Assembly (NCBI RefSeq): GCF_001650695.1
Contig: NZ_LWQS01000051.1
Span: 1-59,054 of the forward strand
Length of the DNA: 59,054 bases
Origin: Chloroflexus islandicus
Lineage (GTDB): Bacteria > Chloroflexota > Chloroflexia > Chloroflexales > Chloroflexaceae
Direction of reading: 5' to 3'
The notes beneath the pieces are model-generated. The model searched no databases, was not told the DNA's origin, and saw only the letters and a program-made list of their open reading frames with translations. The translations under genes were made by a program, and so were the position numbers. Position 1 is the stretch's first letter. Each line of letters begins with the position of its first letter. Shown piece by piece: positions 28,109 to 37,253 of the stretch.

Positions 28109-30040
28109 ATGGGTAATCAACTGGCCAAACTGCGGCCTGATCTGTTCGTCGCGCTCGGCCTCGCCATAGTAGGCATCGTCTGCGCTGGTCTCGCCAGCCT
28201 GATTCCACCGGCGGGACGGCTCGATATTGGCACCACCTATGCCCAACCCTATATCACCGGCTTTCACAGTCTGGAACGTAACCAGTACTTTTCCTATTCG
28301 TTCACCAAAGCCAAAGCAAGTGTCTCATTCCCCGGCATCGGCTCAAACTGGACGACCATCGTCTTCCGGGCTAACGGCTACCGGCCCGAAGGCGCGCCAC
28401 CGGCTGAACTGACCATCACTACCGATGAGCTAACGCCGGTACGGATCACGTTACGGAGTCATCCGGCGCGCTATTACTTGCTCGTGCCGCCGGGTGATGA
28501 TGACCTTACGCTGCACCTGACCAGCTCAACCTTCTCGACCACCGCCGATCCGCGCCAACTAGGGGTCGCTATCGACTGGATCGAAGCGCATCAGCTAGAA
28601 TATGGCTGGCCTTTCTGGCAAGCGATTCATTTCGCGCTCATAGGTGCGCTGGGCTATTGGCTGGCGCGCCGGGTGGCAGTCCAACCGTTGCCGGCAGCCA
28701 TCCTCGTCGCCACGGCACTGGTCACATTAGGGAGTTTGTTGGCAGCTCACCGGATCTGGTGGGCCATGTTTACGCCGATGCTCTGGGGGTTGCTGGCAGG
28801 ATTGCACCTCGCGCTCGGGCCGTTGCGTGCTTTTACCCGCTTCGCCTTTGCTCGCGGCGGCGAAACCTTGCCGCAACCCTACGAAACATGGCTCTGGCGG
28901 ATTGTGCTGCTGGCGGCGTTGATCAAGATCGGCGGCGTGATCTACCCGCAAACCATTGTCTACGACGAACGCTGGCACGTGCCGCGCACCCAGATGGTGC
29001 TCGATGGCCGGTTTATTGAATTGGTCGTGCCCAGCCGGGTCACCCTGCTCGGCGATACGGTCGGCTTCGAGGGCGGTCATTTTCCCTATTCGCCATTGTG
29101 GTACCTCATTACTGCCCCCTTTGGTCTGGTGGGGATTGATCTGGGATTGGCCTCGAATGTGCTGAATACGGCGCTCGATGTCTCGCGTAGCCTGCTCATC
29201 GCCTATATTGCCCTCCGCCTGTTTGGCAGGCCGGAAATTGCCGTGGCCGCAGCAGGTTGCTACCATCTGCTCTTGATGCCCTACTTCTTAATCTCGTGGG
29301 GCAATTGGCCAACCCAACTGGGCTTGTGGGGCGCATTAGTCCTGATTGCGGCAGTGCTGGCTTCCTACGATCACCCCACTGATCGGCGCGCGCTCTGGGG
29401 GGTGGCGGCAGCAGCGACGCTTGCGATGCTCACCTACACCGTCGTCGGCATTATGGCGTTTACGATGATGGGCATCTATGCCCTCATCGAGCTGATCCGG
29501 CGCGAGAACCACGCCATGCAACGCGGCAGGCTGGCCCTGCTCGGAATGGTCATTGCCGAAGCGGCAGCATTCTTCATCTACCATATCTGGTATGTGCCAG
29601 TCATCGTGGCCGAAACCTTGCCGGTCATCGGCTCGGCCTTGGCGCGGCGGGCCAGCCGGGCCGAGGCGCTGCCCTTGCCGACCCCCGCGATTGATGGCGC
29701 ATTTATGCTTAACCACCTTACATGGGTTGGCATCGCGCTGATCGTGGGTGGTGCCGTGCTGGCATGGTTGGCGGCGCGGCGGGGGCATAGCTTGTTCATC
29801 GCTTGGTGGGCGATCTTGATCCTTTACTCGCTGGTCAACTGGACAATCGCCGACATGATTCTCAAACATGTCTTCTTTATGCTGCCGCTCGCCGCGATCT
29901 GCATGGCGCTAGCGCTAGATTGGCTGTGGAAACAGGGGATCATTGGCCGCGCGGTGGCCGGCTTGTCAGTCCTCTACTTGGCGCTGAGCGTGGCGGCGCG
30001 CTGGTACCATTTCATCATGGAGAAGCGACATATTGTGTAA
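28109..30040 (+). CDS. Multi-pass membrane protein, GT-C glycosyltransferase-like
   Basis: The ATG at 28109 has AGGGAG (28098-28103) five bases upstream. The 643-residue protein has an N-terminal anchor, an extracytoplasmic beta-rich domain (about 35-165) and then about ten hydrophobic segments. After the third or so membrane segment comes an acidic-basic loop V-Y-D-E-R-W-H-V-P-R, which resembles the first-loop Asp/Glu motif of GT-C (PMT/ArnT/GT39-like) enzymes using lipid-linked sugars. The donor and acceptor are unknown and the GT-C call is tentative. Confidence 0.68.
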   Translation: MGNQLAKLRPDLFVALGLAIVGIVCAGLASLIPPAGRLDIGTTYAQPYITGFHSLERNQYFSYSFTKAKASVSFPGIGSNWTTIVFRANGYRPEGAPPAELTITTDELTPVRITLRSHPARYYLLVPPGDDDLTLHLTSSTFSTTADPRQLGVAIDWIEAHQLEYGWPFWQAIHFALIGALGYWLARRVAVQPLPAAILVATALVTLGSLLAAHRIWWAMFTPMLWGLLAGLHLALGPLRAFTRFAFARGGETLPQPYETWLWRIVLLAALIKIGGVIYPQTIVYDERWHVPRTQMVLDGRFIELVVPSRVTLLGDTVGFEGGHFPYSPLWYLITAPFGLVGIDLGLASNVLNTALDVSRSLLIAYIALRLFGRPEIAVAAAGCYHLLLMPYFLISWGNWPTQLGLWGALVLIAAVLASYDHPTDRRALWGVAAAATLAMLTYTVVGIMAFTMMGIYALIELIRRENHAMQRGRLALLGMVIAEAAAFFIYHIWYVPVIVAETLPVIGSALARRASRAEALPLPTPAIDGAFMLNHLTWVGIALIVGGAVLAWLAARRGHSLFIAWWAILILYSLVNWTIADMILKHVFFMLPLAAICMALALDWLWKQGIIGRAVAGLSVLYLALSVAARWYHFIMEKRHIV

Positions 30041-30312
30041 TCAGCCGCCGTGCCCAACCGGTATGATCAGCATAGCATTGCGATCTTATCGCGTGCGGAT
30101 CAGGCGCCGTCATGACACGCACCAATCATGATACAATGGTTAAGGCTTACTATATTATGATCGCTTGAGGCTGGTTCAAGCGACGCATCACCGGCTGCCG
30201 GCGAACCGGCAAACAATCTGTTGCCAATATTCCTTGCTTTTAAAGCAACAACGTTGTATGATGCGTCAAAGATGTATCGTTTGCAACCCTATGGGCTAGA
30301 AGGCAGGTTGCC
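30041..30312. other. Intergenic region before ccm operon
   Basis: These 272 bases contain two hairpins (GCTTGA...TTCAAGC at about 30163-30181, and GCCGG-CGAA-CCGGC at 30197-30210) and the promoter at 30234-30262. No coding frame is convincing. Whether the hairpins end the upstream transcript or form a small RNA cannot be decided. Confidence 0.5.
30234..30262 (+). promoter_or_regulatory. Candidate promoter of the ccm operon
   Basis: TTGCTT (30234-30239) and TATGAT (30257-30262) are separated by 17 bp, 51 bases before ccmC. Confidence 0.55.
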
Positions 30313-31272
30313 ATGATGCAACGGCTCGCGCAAGCGGCAAAGATCGGCATAGGCGTATGGATGGCCGGCGTGATCATTGCTACCTTTCTGATTGTGCCGC
30401 AGTATGAAGGGCTAGGCGAAGCCGGGCGAATTGTGATTGTGCATGTGCCGACGGCGTGGGTCAGTGTCGTTGCCTTTACGATCTCGGCGATCTTTAGCGG
30501 ATTGTACCTCTGGCGGCGACGCGAGCGGGACGATCATATCGCGGTGGCAGCGGCTGAAGCTGGCTTGCTCTTCACCATTCTCGCCACCGTCACTGGTATG
30601 ATCTTCTCGCAGGTGGCATGGGGCATCTTCTGGAATTGGGATCCGCGCCAGACTTCGATCTTCGTGCTCTTGTTGATCTACGCTGCCCTGTTTGCGCTGC
30701 GCGCCGCGATCGATGATGTTGACCGGCGGCGGCAACTCAGCGCCGTCTACTCGCTCTTCGCCTTTGTCACGATGCCGTTCCTCTTCTTCGTCGCGCCGCG
30801 CATCGCCGATAGCACGCTGCACCCTAACTGCGCCTTCATCCAAGGCAGCAACTGCGATGGCGTGGTGCTTGAGGTGGGCAAAGTCGGGCTGATCGGCGAC
30901 CAAAAGGTGCAATTGCTCGGTCTTGAGCGGCAAGGCAATCTGATTGTCGCCGAAGTGAAGGTGAGCACGCCGGGCTTGCAGCAAGAGGCCATCCTGTATC
31001 CGAGCCTCGACCTCGTCGATGGCGGGATGGCAGCGCGGCCTGAGTTCCCCGGTTCGCGGTTCCAATTGGGCCTTGAGGAATACGATGAGGCAACTGGCGC
31101 GGTGCGGCTCAATATGGAAGCGCCGGGCACCCAACTCCTCGAAAACCGGCGGACGCTGTACACCTTCCTTGCCGCGAACCTTGGCTTTACCGCACTCTTC
31201 TTCTGGATGTTGCAAGTGCGTTCACTGGTGTTGAATGTGCAGTGGGCAGTAGCGCAACGCGGGAGGGCATAA
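30313..31272 (+). CDS. ccmC: Haem exporter/haem-handling permease CcmC with an extra loop
   Basis: A 319-residue CcsA/CcmC-family membrane protein that presents haem to CcmE. The first five transmembrane segments and the tryptophan-rich haem-handling motif (W-G-I-F-W-N-W-D-P-R-Q-T-S) are clear. Classical CcmC is about 230-250 residues; here about 90 extra residues (about 170-280, with two cysteines, C-A-F-I-Q-G-S-N-C) lie between the fifth and the last membrane segments, on the outer side. It heads the ccmCDEF operon. ccmA and ccmB are not in the window. Confidence 0.9.
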   Translation: MMQRLAQAAKIGIGVWMAGVIIATFLIVPQYEGLGEAGRIVIVHVPTAWVSVVAFTISAIFSGLYLWRRRERDDHIAVAAAEAGLLFTILATVTGMIFSQVAWGIFWNWDPRQTSIFVLLLIYAALFALRAAIDDVDRRRQLSAVYSLFAFVTMPFLFFVAPRIADSTLHPNCAFIQGSNCDGVVLEVGKVGLIGDQKVQLLGLERQGNLIVAEVKVSTPGLQQEAILYPSLDLVDGGMAARPEFPGSRFQLGLEEYDEATGAVRLNMEAPGTQLLENRRTLYTFLAANLGFTALFFWMLQVRSLVLNVQWAVAQRGRA

Positions 31273-31274
31273 CT

Positions 31275-31478
31275 ATGGATAACGCAGCTATTTTGGTGGC
31301 AACCGCTGCCGTGTTGTCAGTCTGGATTGCGATCTTTATTTACTTGTGGCGGATCGATGCCGCTGCGCGCGCGTTGCGCCGTGAATTGGAACGTGAGCGC
31401 GAACACAACGATGCCTCAACGCCTTCCGCAACCGTCAACCGGGTGCGCGAGGCCGGCGAGCCGGTCGAGCGCCGGTAA
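31275..31478 (+). CDS. ccmD: CcmD-like small haem-export subunit
   Basis: A 67-residue protein with one transmembrane helix followed by Y-L-W-R-I-D-A-A-A-R-A-L-R-R-E-L, matching the short CcmD pattern. GGGAGG precedes the ATG at 31275. CcmD helps release holo-CcmE from CcmABC. Its position between ccmC and ccmE supports the call. Confidence 0.8.
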   Translation: MDNAAILVATAAVLSVWIAIFIYLWRIDAAARALRRELEREREHNDASTPSATVNRVREAGEPVERR

Positions 31479-31538
31479 CCTGTAGGGTTAGCGCACCGCA
31501 GCCCAGACCTAGGATGTACATGTAGTAAAGGTGATCGT

Positions 31539-31958
31539 ATGGCAGTCGCAACTACTCCAGTTCGCCGCGGTTTGACCATCAAGCCGCTGCACATTGTCGG
31601 CCTCGGCATCATCATGTTGGCTGTTGTCTACGGCTTTTTCGGCTTCCAAGACGGGTTCCGCGCCTATACCACCAGCGTTGATGAGGCGATGCGCAGCACG
31701 CGCAGCGTGCAACTGGCCGGCTTCCTCGGCAGCACCGGCGAGATGGATGCCCAAGGCCGGTTTACCTTTATGCTGCAAGATGAAAACGGCAAGCTGATTA
31801 AGGTCATCTCTGATGATCCGCGCCCGGCGAATTTCGAGCAGGCGATTAGCATCGTAGCGATTGGGCGCTACGATCAGGCCGAGCAGGCCTTTATGGCCGA
31901 TGACCTGCTCGTCAAGTGCCCGTCGAAATATCAAGAGATGAATCAAGCGAAGCCATAA
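31539..31958 (+). CDS. ccmE: CcmE haem chaperone, Cys-x3-Tyr variant
   Basis: A 139-residue protein with an N-terminal anchor (about 17-37) and an OB-fold domain. Classical CcmE binds haem covalently through His in H-x3-Y. Here the equivalent site reads K-C-P-S-K-Y (C127, Y131), so the ligand is Cys. CxxxY CcmE proteins are known from archaea and some sulphate reducers (the so-called system I*). The domain ends shortly after, without the usual flexible tail. Confidence 0.9.
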   Translation: MAVATTPVRRGLTIKPLHIVGLGIIMLAVVYGFFGFQDGFRAYTTSVDEAMRSTRSVQLAGFLGSTGEMDAQGRFTFMLQDENGKLIKVISDDPRPANFEQAISIVAIGRYDQAEQAFMADDLLVKCPSKYQEMNQAKP

Positions 31959-32021
31959 GCGCCAGCCGGCCAGCACCACTGGATACTCGGTCGGAGACAA
32001 CGACCGCTGGAAAGAGTTGCT

Positions 32022-34415
32022 ATGTATCTCTTCGGTACGTTTTTGCTCATGGCCAGCCTTGGCATGACCTTGCTGGCAACGATTGGCTATGGCCTCGTGC
32101 TGCGCGGGCAGCGAGCTGCGCTCAGTTATGCCCGGTTTGGCGTGTACGCCGCGCTGGCCGGCGTGCTGATGTCGTGGACGCTGCTGATTACGGTGTTTAT
32201 TGCCCGCCGCTTCGATCTCGATTACGTGTACAACTATAGTTCACGTGATCTGGAGTTCTTCTTTACGATTGCCGCCAGTTGGGCCGGGCAGCCGGGCAGC
32301 TTTATGATCTGGCTGCTCTGGGGGGCGATCGCGAGCGTGTTGCTGGTGCGCCGCACCAAGCACTTTGAGCCGTATGTGCTGCTGGTGGTGATGGCTATTC
32401 AAGCGGCGCTAATCGGGTTCGTGCTGGTGCTCAACCCGTTCCAGCCTCTGGTTGATCCTTCGACCGGCGCCGCACTCACCCCCACTGATGGGCGCGGCCT
32501 CAACCCGCTGCTGCACAATTTCTGGATGATTATCCATCCGCCGATCCTGTTTGTCGGTTATGCGCTGGCCATGATCCCCTTTGCCTTTGCGCTGGCGGCT
32601 CTGTGGCGGCGCGATTACGATACGTGGGTGAAGCGCGCCTTACCGTGGACGCTTTCGGCATGGGCGTTTTTGGGCTTGGCCCTGCTGCTCGGCGGCTATT
32701 GGGCCTACGAGACGCTCGGTTGGGGCGGCTATTGGGGCTGGGATCCGGTCGAAAACTCGTCGCTGGTGCCGTGGCTGATTCTGACGGCGCTGATCCATGG
32801 GATGCTGGTGCAACGCACCCACGGCGGCTTGCGTAAGACCAATCTGATCTTGGGTGTCGCCACCTATATTACCGTCTTCTACGCTACCTTCATGACCCGC
32901 AGCGGCGTGTACGCCAACTTTTCGGTGCATTCGTTTATCGCTGAGGGGATTTTTGAAGGGTTGGTCGGCTTTCAGATCGCCTTGCTTGCGGTTGCGGTCA
33001 TCTCGCTCATTATGCGCTGGAACGATATTCCTGCCCGTCCGCTGAGCGAGAAGTTCTTCTCACGCGACAGCTTCTTCGTGCTGGCGATCATCACGATTGT
33101 CATGACCGCGCTGGTGGTGGGGATCGGCACGTCGATGCCGGTCATCTCGGCTATTCCCGGCGTCGGCCATACCTTGCAAGAGTGGATGGGGCGCTACTTC
33201 GAGCTCGATGACGGCACCCTCATGAACCCGCAAGCCCAGCCGTTTGAAGATGGCCGCTTCTCGCTAGCGCCGAGCTTCTACCAGCGCACCGTGCCGCCGC
33301 TCGGCGTGGTGGCGATTGTGCTCTTGATCATCGGCCCCTTGTTGGGCTGGCGTGACGCGAACCTGAGCCATTTGCTGCGCGCCTTGCGCTGGCCAGCGGC
33401 CTTGGCCGTGATTGCCGCCATTGTCGCGATTATCATTGACGTGCGCGATGTGCTGTCGCTGGCCTACGTCGCCGGCGGCGCCTTCGCCTTCGGCACCAAT
33501 TTGCTGATGCTAGCACGCACGCTCCGCGGCGGCTGGCTGCGGATTGGCGGCTACCTCGCTCACCTTGGCTTTACCGTGATGGCGCTCGGTATGGTCGCTT
33601 CCTCGGCCTACGCCACCCCCGATACCCGCCTGACCCTTGCCCCCGGCGAGTCGGCCCGCCTGTTCGGCTATGAGTTTATCTTCAACGGCTACCAACTCGA
33701 CGACCAGCAGCGCGGCGTGCTCGATCTGACCGTCAGCGATGGCTCGCGCACCTTCTCGGCCCAACCCTACCTCTATTACAATCAGCGGATGGGCGCTACC
33801 ATGCAGACGCCCTCGATCCACAGCTATCTCTGGCACGATCTCTATATTTCGCCGGCCGGCTACGATCCTGAGCGTGACCCGGCCCGCCCGGTGCTCGGCG
33901 TTGATCAGAGCGTGCAGATGGGGCCCTATACACTGACCTTCCGCGGCTTTAATATTGACCGCGATGCCATGATGCGTGGCGAAGCCAAGGTTGGCGCAAA
34001 AGTGGAGGTCATCTACGAGGGACAAACAATTGAGGTTGAGCCACGGATCGAGGTGGTGGTCAACCCTGCCACCAACGAGAGCGAGCTGCAATTTATCCCG
34101 GTGACGCTCCCCGGCGGCCATACCCTCCATCTGCGCGAACTTGACCCCACCAACCGCATGGTGTTGCTGGAAGGCAGCGGCCCCGGTCTCGATAACTTGC
34201 CGGTCGTGCCAGCCAAAGCAGTGATTGCCGTGAGCGTCAAACCACTCGTGGTCTTGGTGTGGGTAGGCGTCATTCTGATGGTTATCGGCGGCGCCATCGC
34301 GCTGGTGCGGCGCTACCTTGAGGGTAGCCTAGCCTTGGCGGGGGTGCGCGTGCGCCTGCCCAAGGCGTTGCCCGAATTGGCGGCGCAATTGGGCTGGCGC
34401 GGGATTGGACGTTAA
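32022..34415 (+). CDS. ccmF: Cytochrome c haem lyase subunit CcmF
   Basis: A 797-residue multi-pass membrane protein of the CcmF/CcsA superfamily that attaches haem to apocytochrome c. The W-G-G-Y-W-G-W-D-P-V-E-N-S-S motif and about 14 hydrophobic segments are present. A large extracytoplasmic beta-rich region (about 530-735) precedes the last helix. The length is above the usual 640-660 residues because of this region. AAAGAG precedes the ATG. It follows ccmE by 63 bases. Confidence 0.93.
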   Translation: MYLFGTFLLMASLGMTLLATIGYGLVLRGQRAALSYARFGVYAALAGVLMSWTLLITVFIARRFDLDYVYNYSSRDLEFFFTIAASWAGQPGSFMIWLLWGAIASVLLVRRTKHFEPYVLLVVMAIQAALIGFVLVLNPFQPLVDPSTGAALTPTDGRGLNPLLHNFWMIIHPPILFVGYALAMIPFAFALAALWRRDYDTWVKRALPWTLSAWAFLGLALLLGGYWAYETLGWGGYWGWDPVENSSLVPWLILTALIHGMLVQRTHGGLRKTNLILGVATYITVFYATFMTRSGVYANFSVHSFIAEGIFEGLVGFQIALLAVAVISLIMRWNDIPARPLSEKFFSRDSFFVLAIITIVMTALVVGIGTSMPVISAIPGVGHTLQEWMGRYFELDDGTLMNPQAQPFEDGRFSLAPSFYQRTVPPLGVVAIVLLIIGPLLGWRDANLSHLLRALRWPAALAVIAAIVAIIIDVRDVLSLAYVAGGAFAFGTNLLMLARTLRGGWLRIGGYLAHLGFTVMALGMVASSAYATPDTRLTLAPGESARLFGYEFIFNGYQLDDQQRGVLDLTVSDGSRTFSAQPYLYYNQRMGATMQTPSIHSYLWHDLYISPAGYDPERDPARPVLGVDQSVQMGPYTLTFRGFNIDRDAMMRGEAKVGAKVEVIYEGQTIEVEPRIEVVVNPATNESELQFIPVTLPGGHTLHLRELDPTNRMVLLEGSGPGLDNLPVVPAKAVIAVSVKPLVVLVWVGVILMVIGGAIALVRRYLEGSLALAGVRVRLPKALPELAAQLGWRGIGR

Positions 34416-34563
34416 CCAAGTGCCATCGGGACACGTATGATGACAGCTGGCCTTGCGGTCATGACGCCGTTCTGGACAGTCAATAGCGAGCGATGATTAT
34501 GGGACGGTCGCGGTTGGTGGTCAGCCTGATTGGCTGCCGATCGCGGCCGTTGTTGTGAGAGCG

Positions 34564-35664
34564 ATGGCTGATTACTACGAGCTTTTGCAAGTTCACCCCA
34601 AAGCTGATGCTGAAGCGATTCGGGCGGCATACGAACGCTTACGCGAACGTTACGCACCCGAACGGCTCGAAGGCGCGGCTGATGAGTTAGTGGAACTCGC
34701 GCGGCGGCGGCGCGACGAGATCGAACGCGCCTATAGCGTCTTGAGCGATCCGCAGCGCCGGGCCGAGTATGACCGGCAGTTGCACGAAACGCTGCGGCCA
34801 GCGCCGCCAGCGGCTGGCGCCAAAGCTGCGGCGCCACCGCCGCCAGCCGATGATGACGAGCTGATCGATTTTCGCCCGCTGCCGCCGGCGCGCCGGCAAG
34901 AGCGACCGCCGGATTTTAATCCGCAACCATACCTGAGCGCGCAGTCACGGCGAGACGCGCCACGCCGCGGGCGGACAGCAACGCAAGCCCAACCGGTCTG
35001 GCTCCTGCCATCGCTGATCGTAGCCGCTGCAACGTTTAGTATTGTGCTTGGCACGCTGATCAGTACAATGGTGGTAGCACCGGCAGCTAACGCACCCACT
35101 GCCCCCACCGCCACCATCGTGCCACCCACGCCGACCTTGCGCGAAGTCTTGACCCAATTCGATGGGCAGGTGATTGCAGCGCAACAGGTGGTCGCGCAAG
35201 TGCCTGATAATCCTAATGCGTGGATTAACCTCGGCAATGCGCTGTTTGACAGCGTCGTCTACGTGCGGGAGCAACTCGCAACTGGCGATGCCGAAACGCA
35301 GCGCATCTATCAAGAGCGGCTGCCGCGCTGGCTTGAGGCAGTCGATGCCTACCGCAAGGCGCTGGAATTGCAACCGGGCAATGATGTCGTGCGGGCCGAT
35401 ATTGCCGCCAGCCTCTGCTACTACGGCCTTGATACCGGCAATCCGCAACGCGCCCAAGAGGGGTTGGCCGAGGCCGAACAAGCGTTGCGCGCTGCGCCGC
35501 AAGATGCGCGCGTCTTGCTCTCGCACGGCATCTGCTTGATCGCCGTTGACCCGCCCCAAACCGAGCGCGCCCTGCAACAATGGCGGCTGGTGTTGTCGAT
35601 TCCGGGGGTCAATCCGGGTTTACAGTTGCAAGCGCAAATATTAATCAACGAACACAGTCAATAA
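34564..35664 (+). CDS. J-like domain, transmembrane helix and TPR protein (CcmI-like?)
   Basis: A 366-residue protein. Residues 2-72 look like a DnaJ domain (Y-Y-E-L-L-Q-V at the front, A-Y-S-V-L-S-D-P-Q-R-R-A-E-Y-D at the end), but the HPD tripeptide reads A-P-E (31-33). A Pro/Ala-rich linker, one transmembrane helix (about 145-172), a Thr/Pro linker and TPR-like repeats (about 190-366, e.g. N-P-N-A-W-I-N-L-G-N-A-L) follow. The TPR part should lie outside the membrane, as in the CcmI/CycH chaperone of apocytochrome c. The loss of His argues against canonical Hsp70 stimulation. The cytochrome c role is inferred from its position after ccmF. Confidence 0.82.
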   Translation: MADYYELLQVHPKADAEAIRAAYERLRERYAPERLEGAADELVELARRRRDEIERAYSVLSDPQRRAEYDRQLHETLRPAPPAAGAKAAAPPPPADDDELIDFRPLPPARRQERPPDFNPQPYLSAQSRRDAPRRGRTATQAQPVWLLPSLIVAAATFSIVLGTLISTMVVAPAANAPTAPTATIVPPTPTLREVLTQFDGQVIAAQQVVAQVPDNPNAWINLGNALFDSVVYVREQLATGDAETQRIYQERLPRWLEAVDAYRKALELQPGNDVVRADIAASLCYYGLDTGNPQRAQEGLAEAEQALRAAPQDARVLLSHGICLIAVDPPQTERALQQWRLVLSIPGVNPGLQLQAQILINEHSQ

Positions 35665-35697
35665 GACAACTAAACACATCACTAAGGATATGTTACA

Positions 35698-36537
35698 ATG
35701 GCAGAGATGAACGGGCTCCATTATTATCGTCTGCTGGGGATCAACCCAGACGCCGATCAAGCAGCGATTGCGGCTGCTTACGAACAGCAACGGCAGCGGT
35801 ACACGCCCGATCGCCTCGCCGAGCTTGACGATGAATTGCAAGCGGTTGCGCGCAACCGGTTGGCCGAACTCGAACGCGCCTATCAGGTGCTGAGCGACCC
35901 CGAACGCCGGCGACAGTACGATATTAGCCAAGGGTTGATCAAGCCGGCGCAACCGCCGGCGCGGCGTAGCCTCAGCCAGCGCGAAGCCATCAACGCCTTC
36001 ATCTTTGCCTTTCTGGCGGTGGGTCTGGTAGCTGCTGTCTGGATGTTCACCAACCGCGACACCATCAGCGGTCAGGCAATGGGTGAGGTCAACCGTCCGG
36101 CGCCCAACTTTACGGCGCCGGAGTTGCGCGGCGGTACGATCGAACTGGCCCAGTATCGCGGTAAAGTGGTCTTAGTCAATTTCTGGGGCACATGGTGCGA
36201 ACCATGCAAACGCGAACTGCCCGCTTTGCAACAGGCCTACGAGCAGTTTGCCGACCAAGGGTTGATGGTCATCGGCGTGAATCTGACCGATGATGAGCGC
36301 GTGCAAGGCCAAACCATCGAAGGAGTAGCGGCATTTTTAGCCCAATACGGTGTGACCTATCCGATCGCGCTTGATGTTGATGGCAAGATCACCGAAGCCT
36401 ATCGAGTGTTTCCCTTGCCGACCAGCTTCTTCATCACGGCTGATGGCCAGATCCGCTACGTACATATCGGTGAACTCACCTTTACCGATATTGCCGCCCG
36501 CTTTACTGAACTCCGGCCAGCCGGCGGCAGCCAATAA
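35698..36537 (+). CDS. J-like domain, transmembrane helix and thioredoxin protein (CcmG/ResA-like)
   Basis: A 279-residue protein. Residues 7-77 are a J-like domain with T-P-D (36-38) in place of H-P-D. A transmembrane helix (about 97-117) leads to a TlpA/ResA/CcmG-type thioredoxin domain (about 130-275) with the active site W-C-E-P-C (166-170) and the cis-Pro region P-L-P-T-S-F-F. The thioredoxin should lie outside the membrane and reduce apocytochrome CxxCH thiols, while the J-like part stays in the cytoplasm. Its J-like domain is clearly paralogous to that of the upstream gene. AAGGA lies in front of the ATG; a second ATG at 35707 is possible. Confidence 0.86.
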   Translation: MAEMNGLHYYRLLGINPDADQAAIAAAYEQQRQRYTPDRLAELDDELQAVARNRLAELERAYQVLSDPERRRQYDISQGLIKPAQPPARRSLSQREAINAFIFAFLAVGLVAAVWMFTNRDTISGQAMGEVNRPAPNFTAPELRGGTIELAQYRGKVVLVNFWGTWCEPCKRELPALQQAYEQFADQGLMVIGVNLTDDERVQGQTIEGVAAFLAQYGVTYPIALDVDGKITEAYRVFPLPTSFFITADGQIRYVHIGELTFTDIAARFTELRPAGGSQ

Positions 36538-36569
36538 CAATGGGCACAATTGACATCGGGGTAATCGCT

Positions 36570-37253
36570 ATGGAGCAGCAGCAAACGATATTGGTTGTCG
36601 ATGATGACAACGGCTTGCAAGAATTGGTGCGCGTCCGGCTCGAGCAAGAAGGCTACCGGGTTCTGCAAACGATCAGCGGTCTCGAAGCGATCACAATGGT
36701 GCGCCAACAACGGCCCGACCTCATGATCCTCGATATTATGCTGCCCGATCTTGATGGCTTGACCGTCTGCCAGCGGGTGCGCGAGTTTGCTACTACGCCG
36801 ATCCTGATGCTGACCGCGAAAACAATGCCCCAAGACATCATTACCGGCCTTGATCAAGGAGCCGACGATTATCTGACCAAGCCATTCAACTACGATGAAT
36901 TGCTGGCCCGGATACGAGCGCTGCTCCGGCGCGTGCCGCCGGTTAATCGCCTGCTCACCGCCGGCAACGGCGTGCTGAGCATTGATCAGCGCAAGCGCGA
37001 GGTGCGGGTGCGCGGCGAGTTGATCGATCTGACCCCGACCGAGTATCAGTTGTTGCAAGTGCTCGCCGAACAAGTCGGCACCGTCGTGACGCACGAGCAG
37101 CTTTTGCGCGCTGTGTGGGGCAACGAACAGGCACGCGACAACGATTACCTCAAAGTCTATATTTGGCATTTACGACGCAAAATCGAGCTTGATCCGCGCC
37201 AGCCGCAACTCTTGTTGACCGAATGGGGTGTAGGGTATCGCCTCGTTCCCTGA
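36570..37253 (+). CDS. OmpR/PhoB-family response regulator
   Basis: The ATG at 36570 begins right at the receiver domain. The 227-residue protein has D-D-D at the acidic pocket, the phosphoacceptor Asp in M-I-L-D-I-M-L-P-D, the conserved Thr/Lys (L-T-A-K and K-P-F) and a winged-helix DNA-binding domain ending in W-G-V-G-Y-R-L. No histidine kinase is adjacent. The stop codon overlaps the promoter of the tRNA gene. Confidence 0.93.
   Translation: MEQQQTILVVDDDNGLQELVRVRLEQEGYRVLQTISGLEAITMVRQQRPDLMILDIMLPDLDGLTVCQRVREFATTPILMLTAKTMPQDIITGLDQGADDYLTKPFNYDELLARIRALLRRVPPVNRLLTAGNGVLSIDQRKREVRVRGELIDLTPTEYQLLQVLAEQVGTVVTHEQLLRAVWGNEQARDNDYLKVYIWHLRRKIELDPRQPQLLLTEWGVGYRLVP

Noticed and set aside
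30041-30233. Small RNA gene suggested by two hairpins
   Set aside because: No well-spaced promoter upstream and no run of U after the second hairpin.
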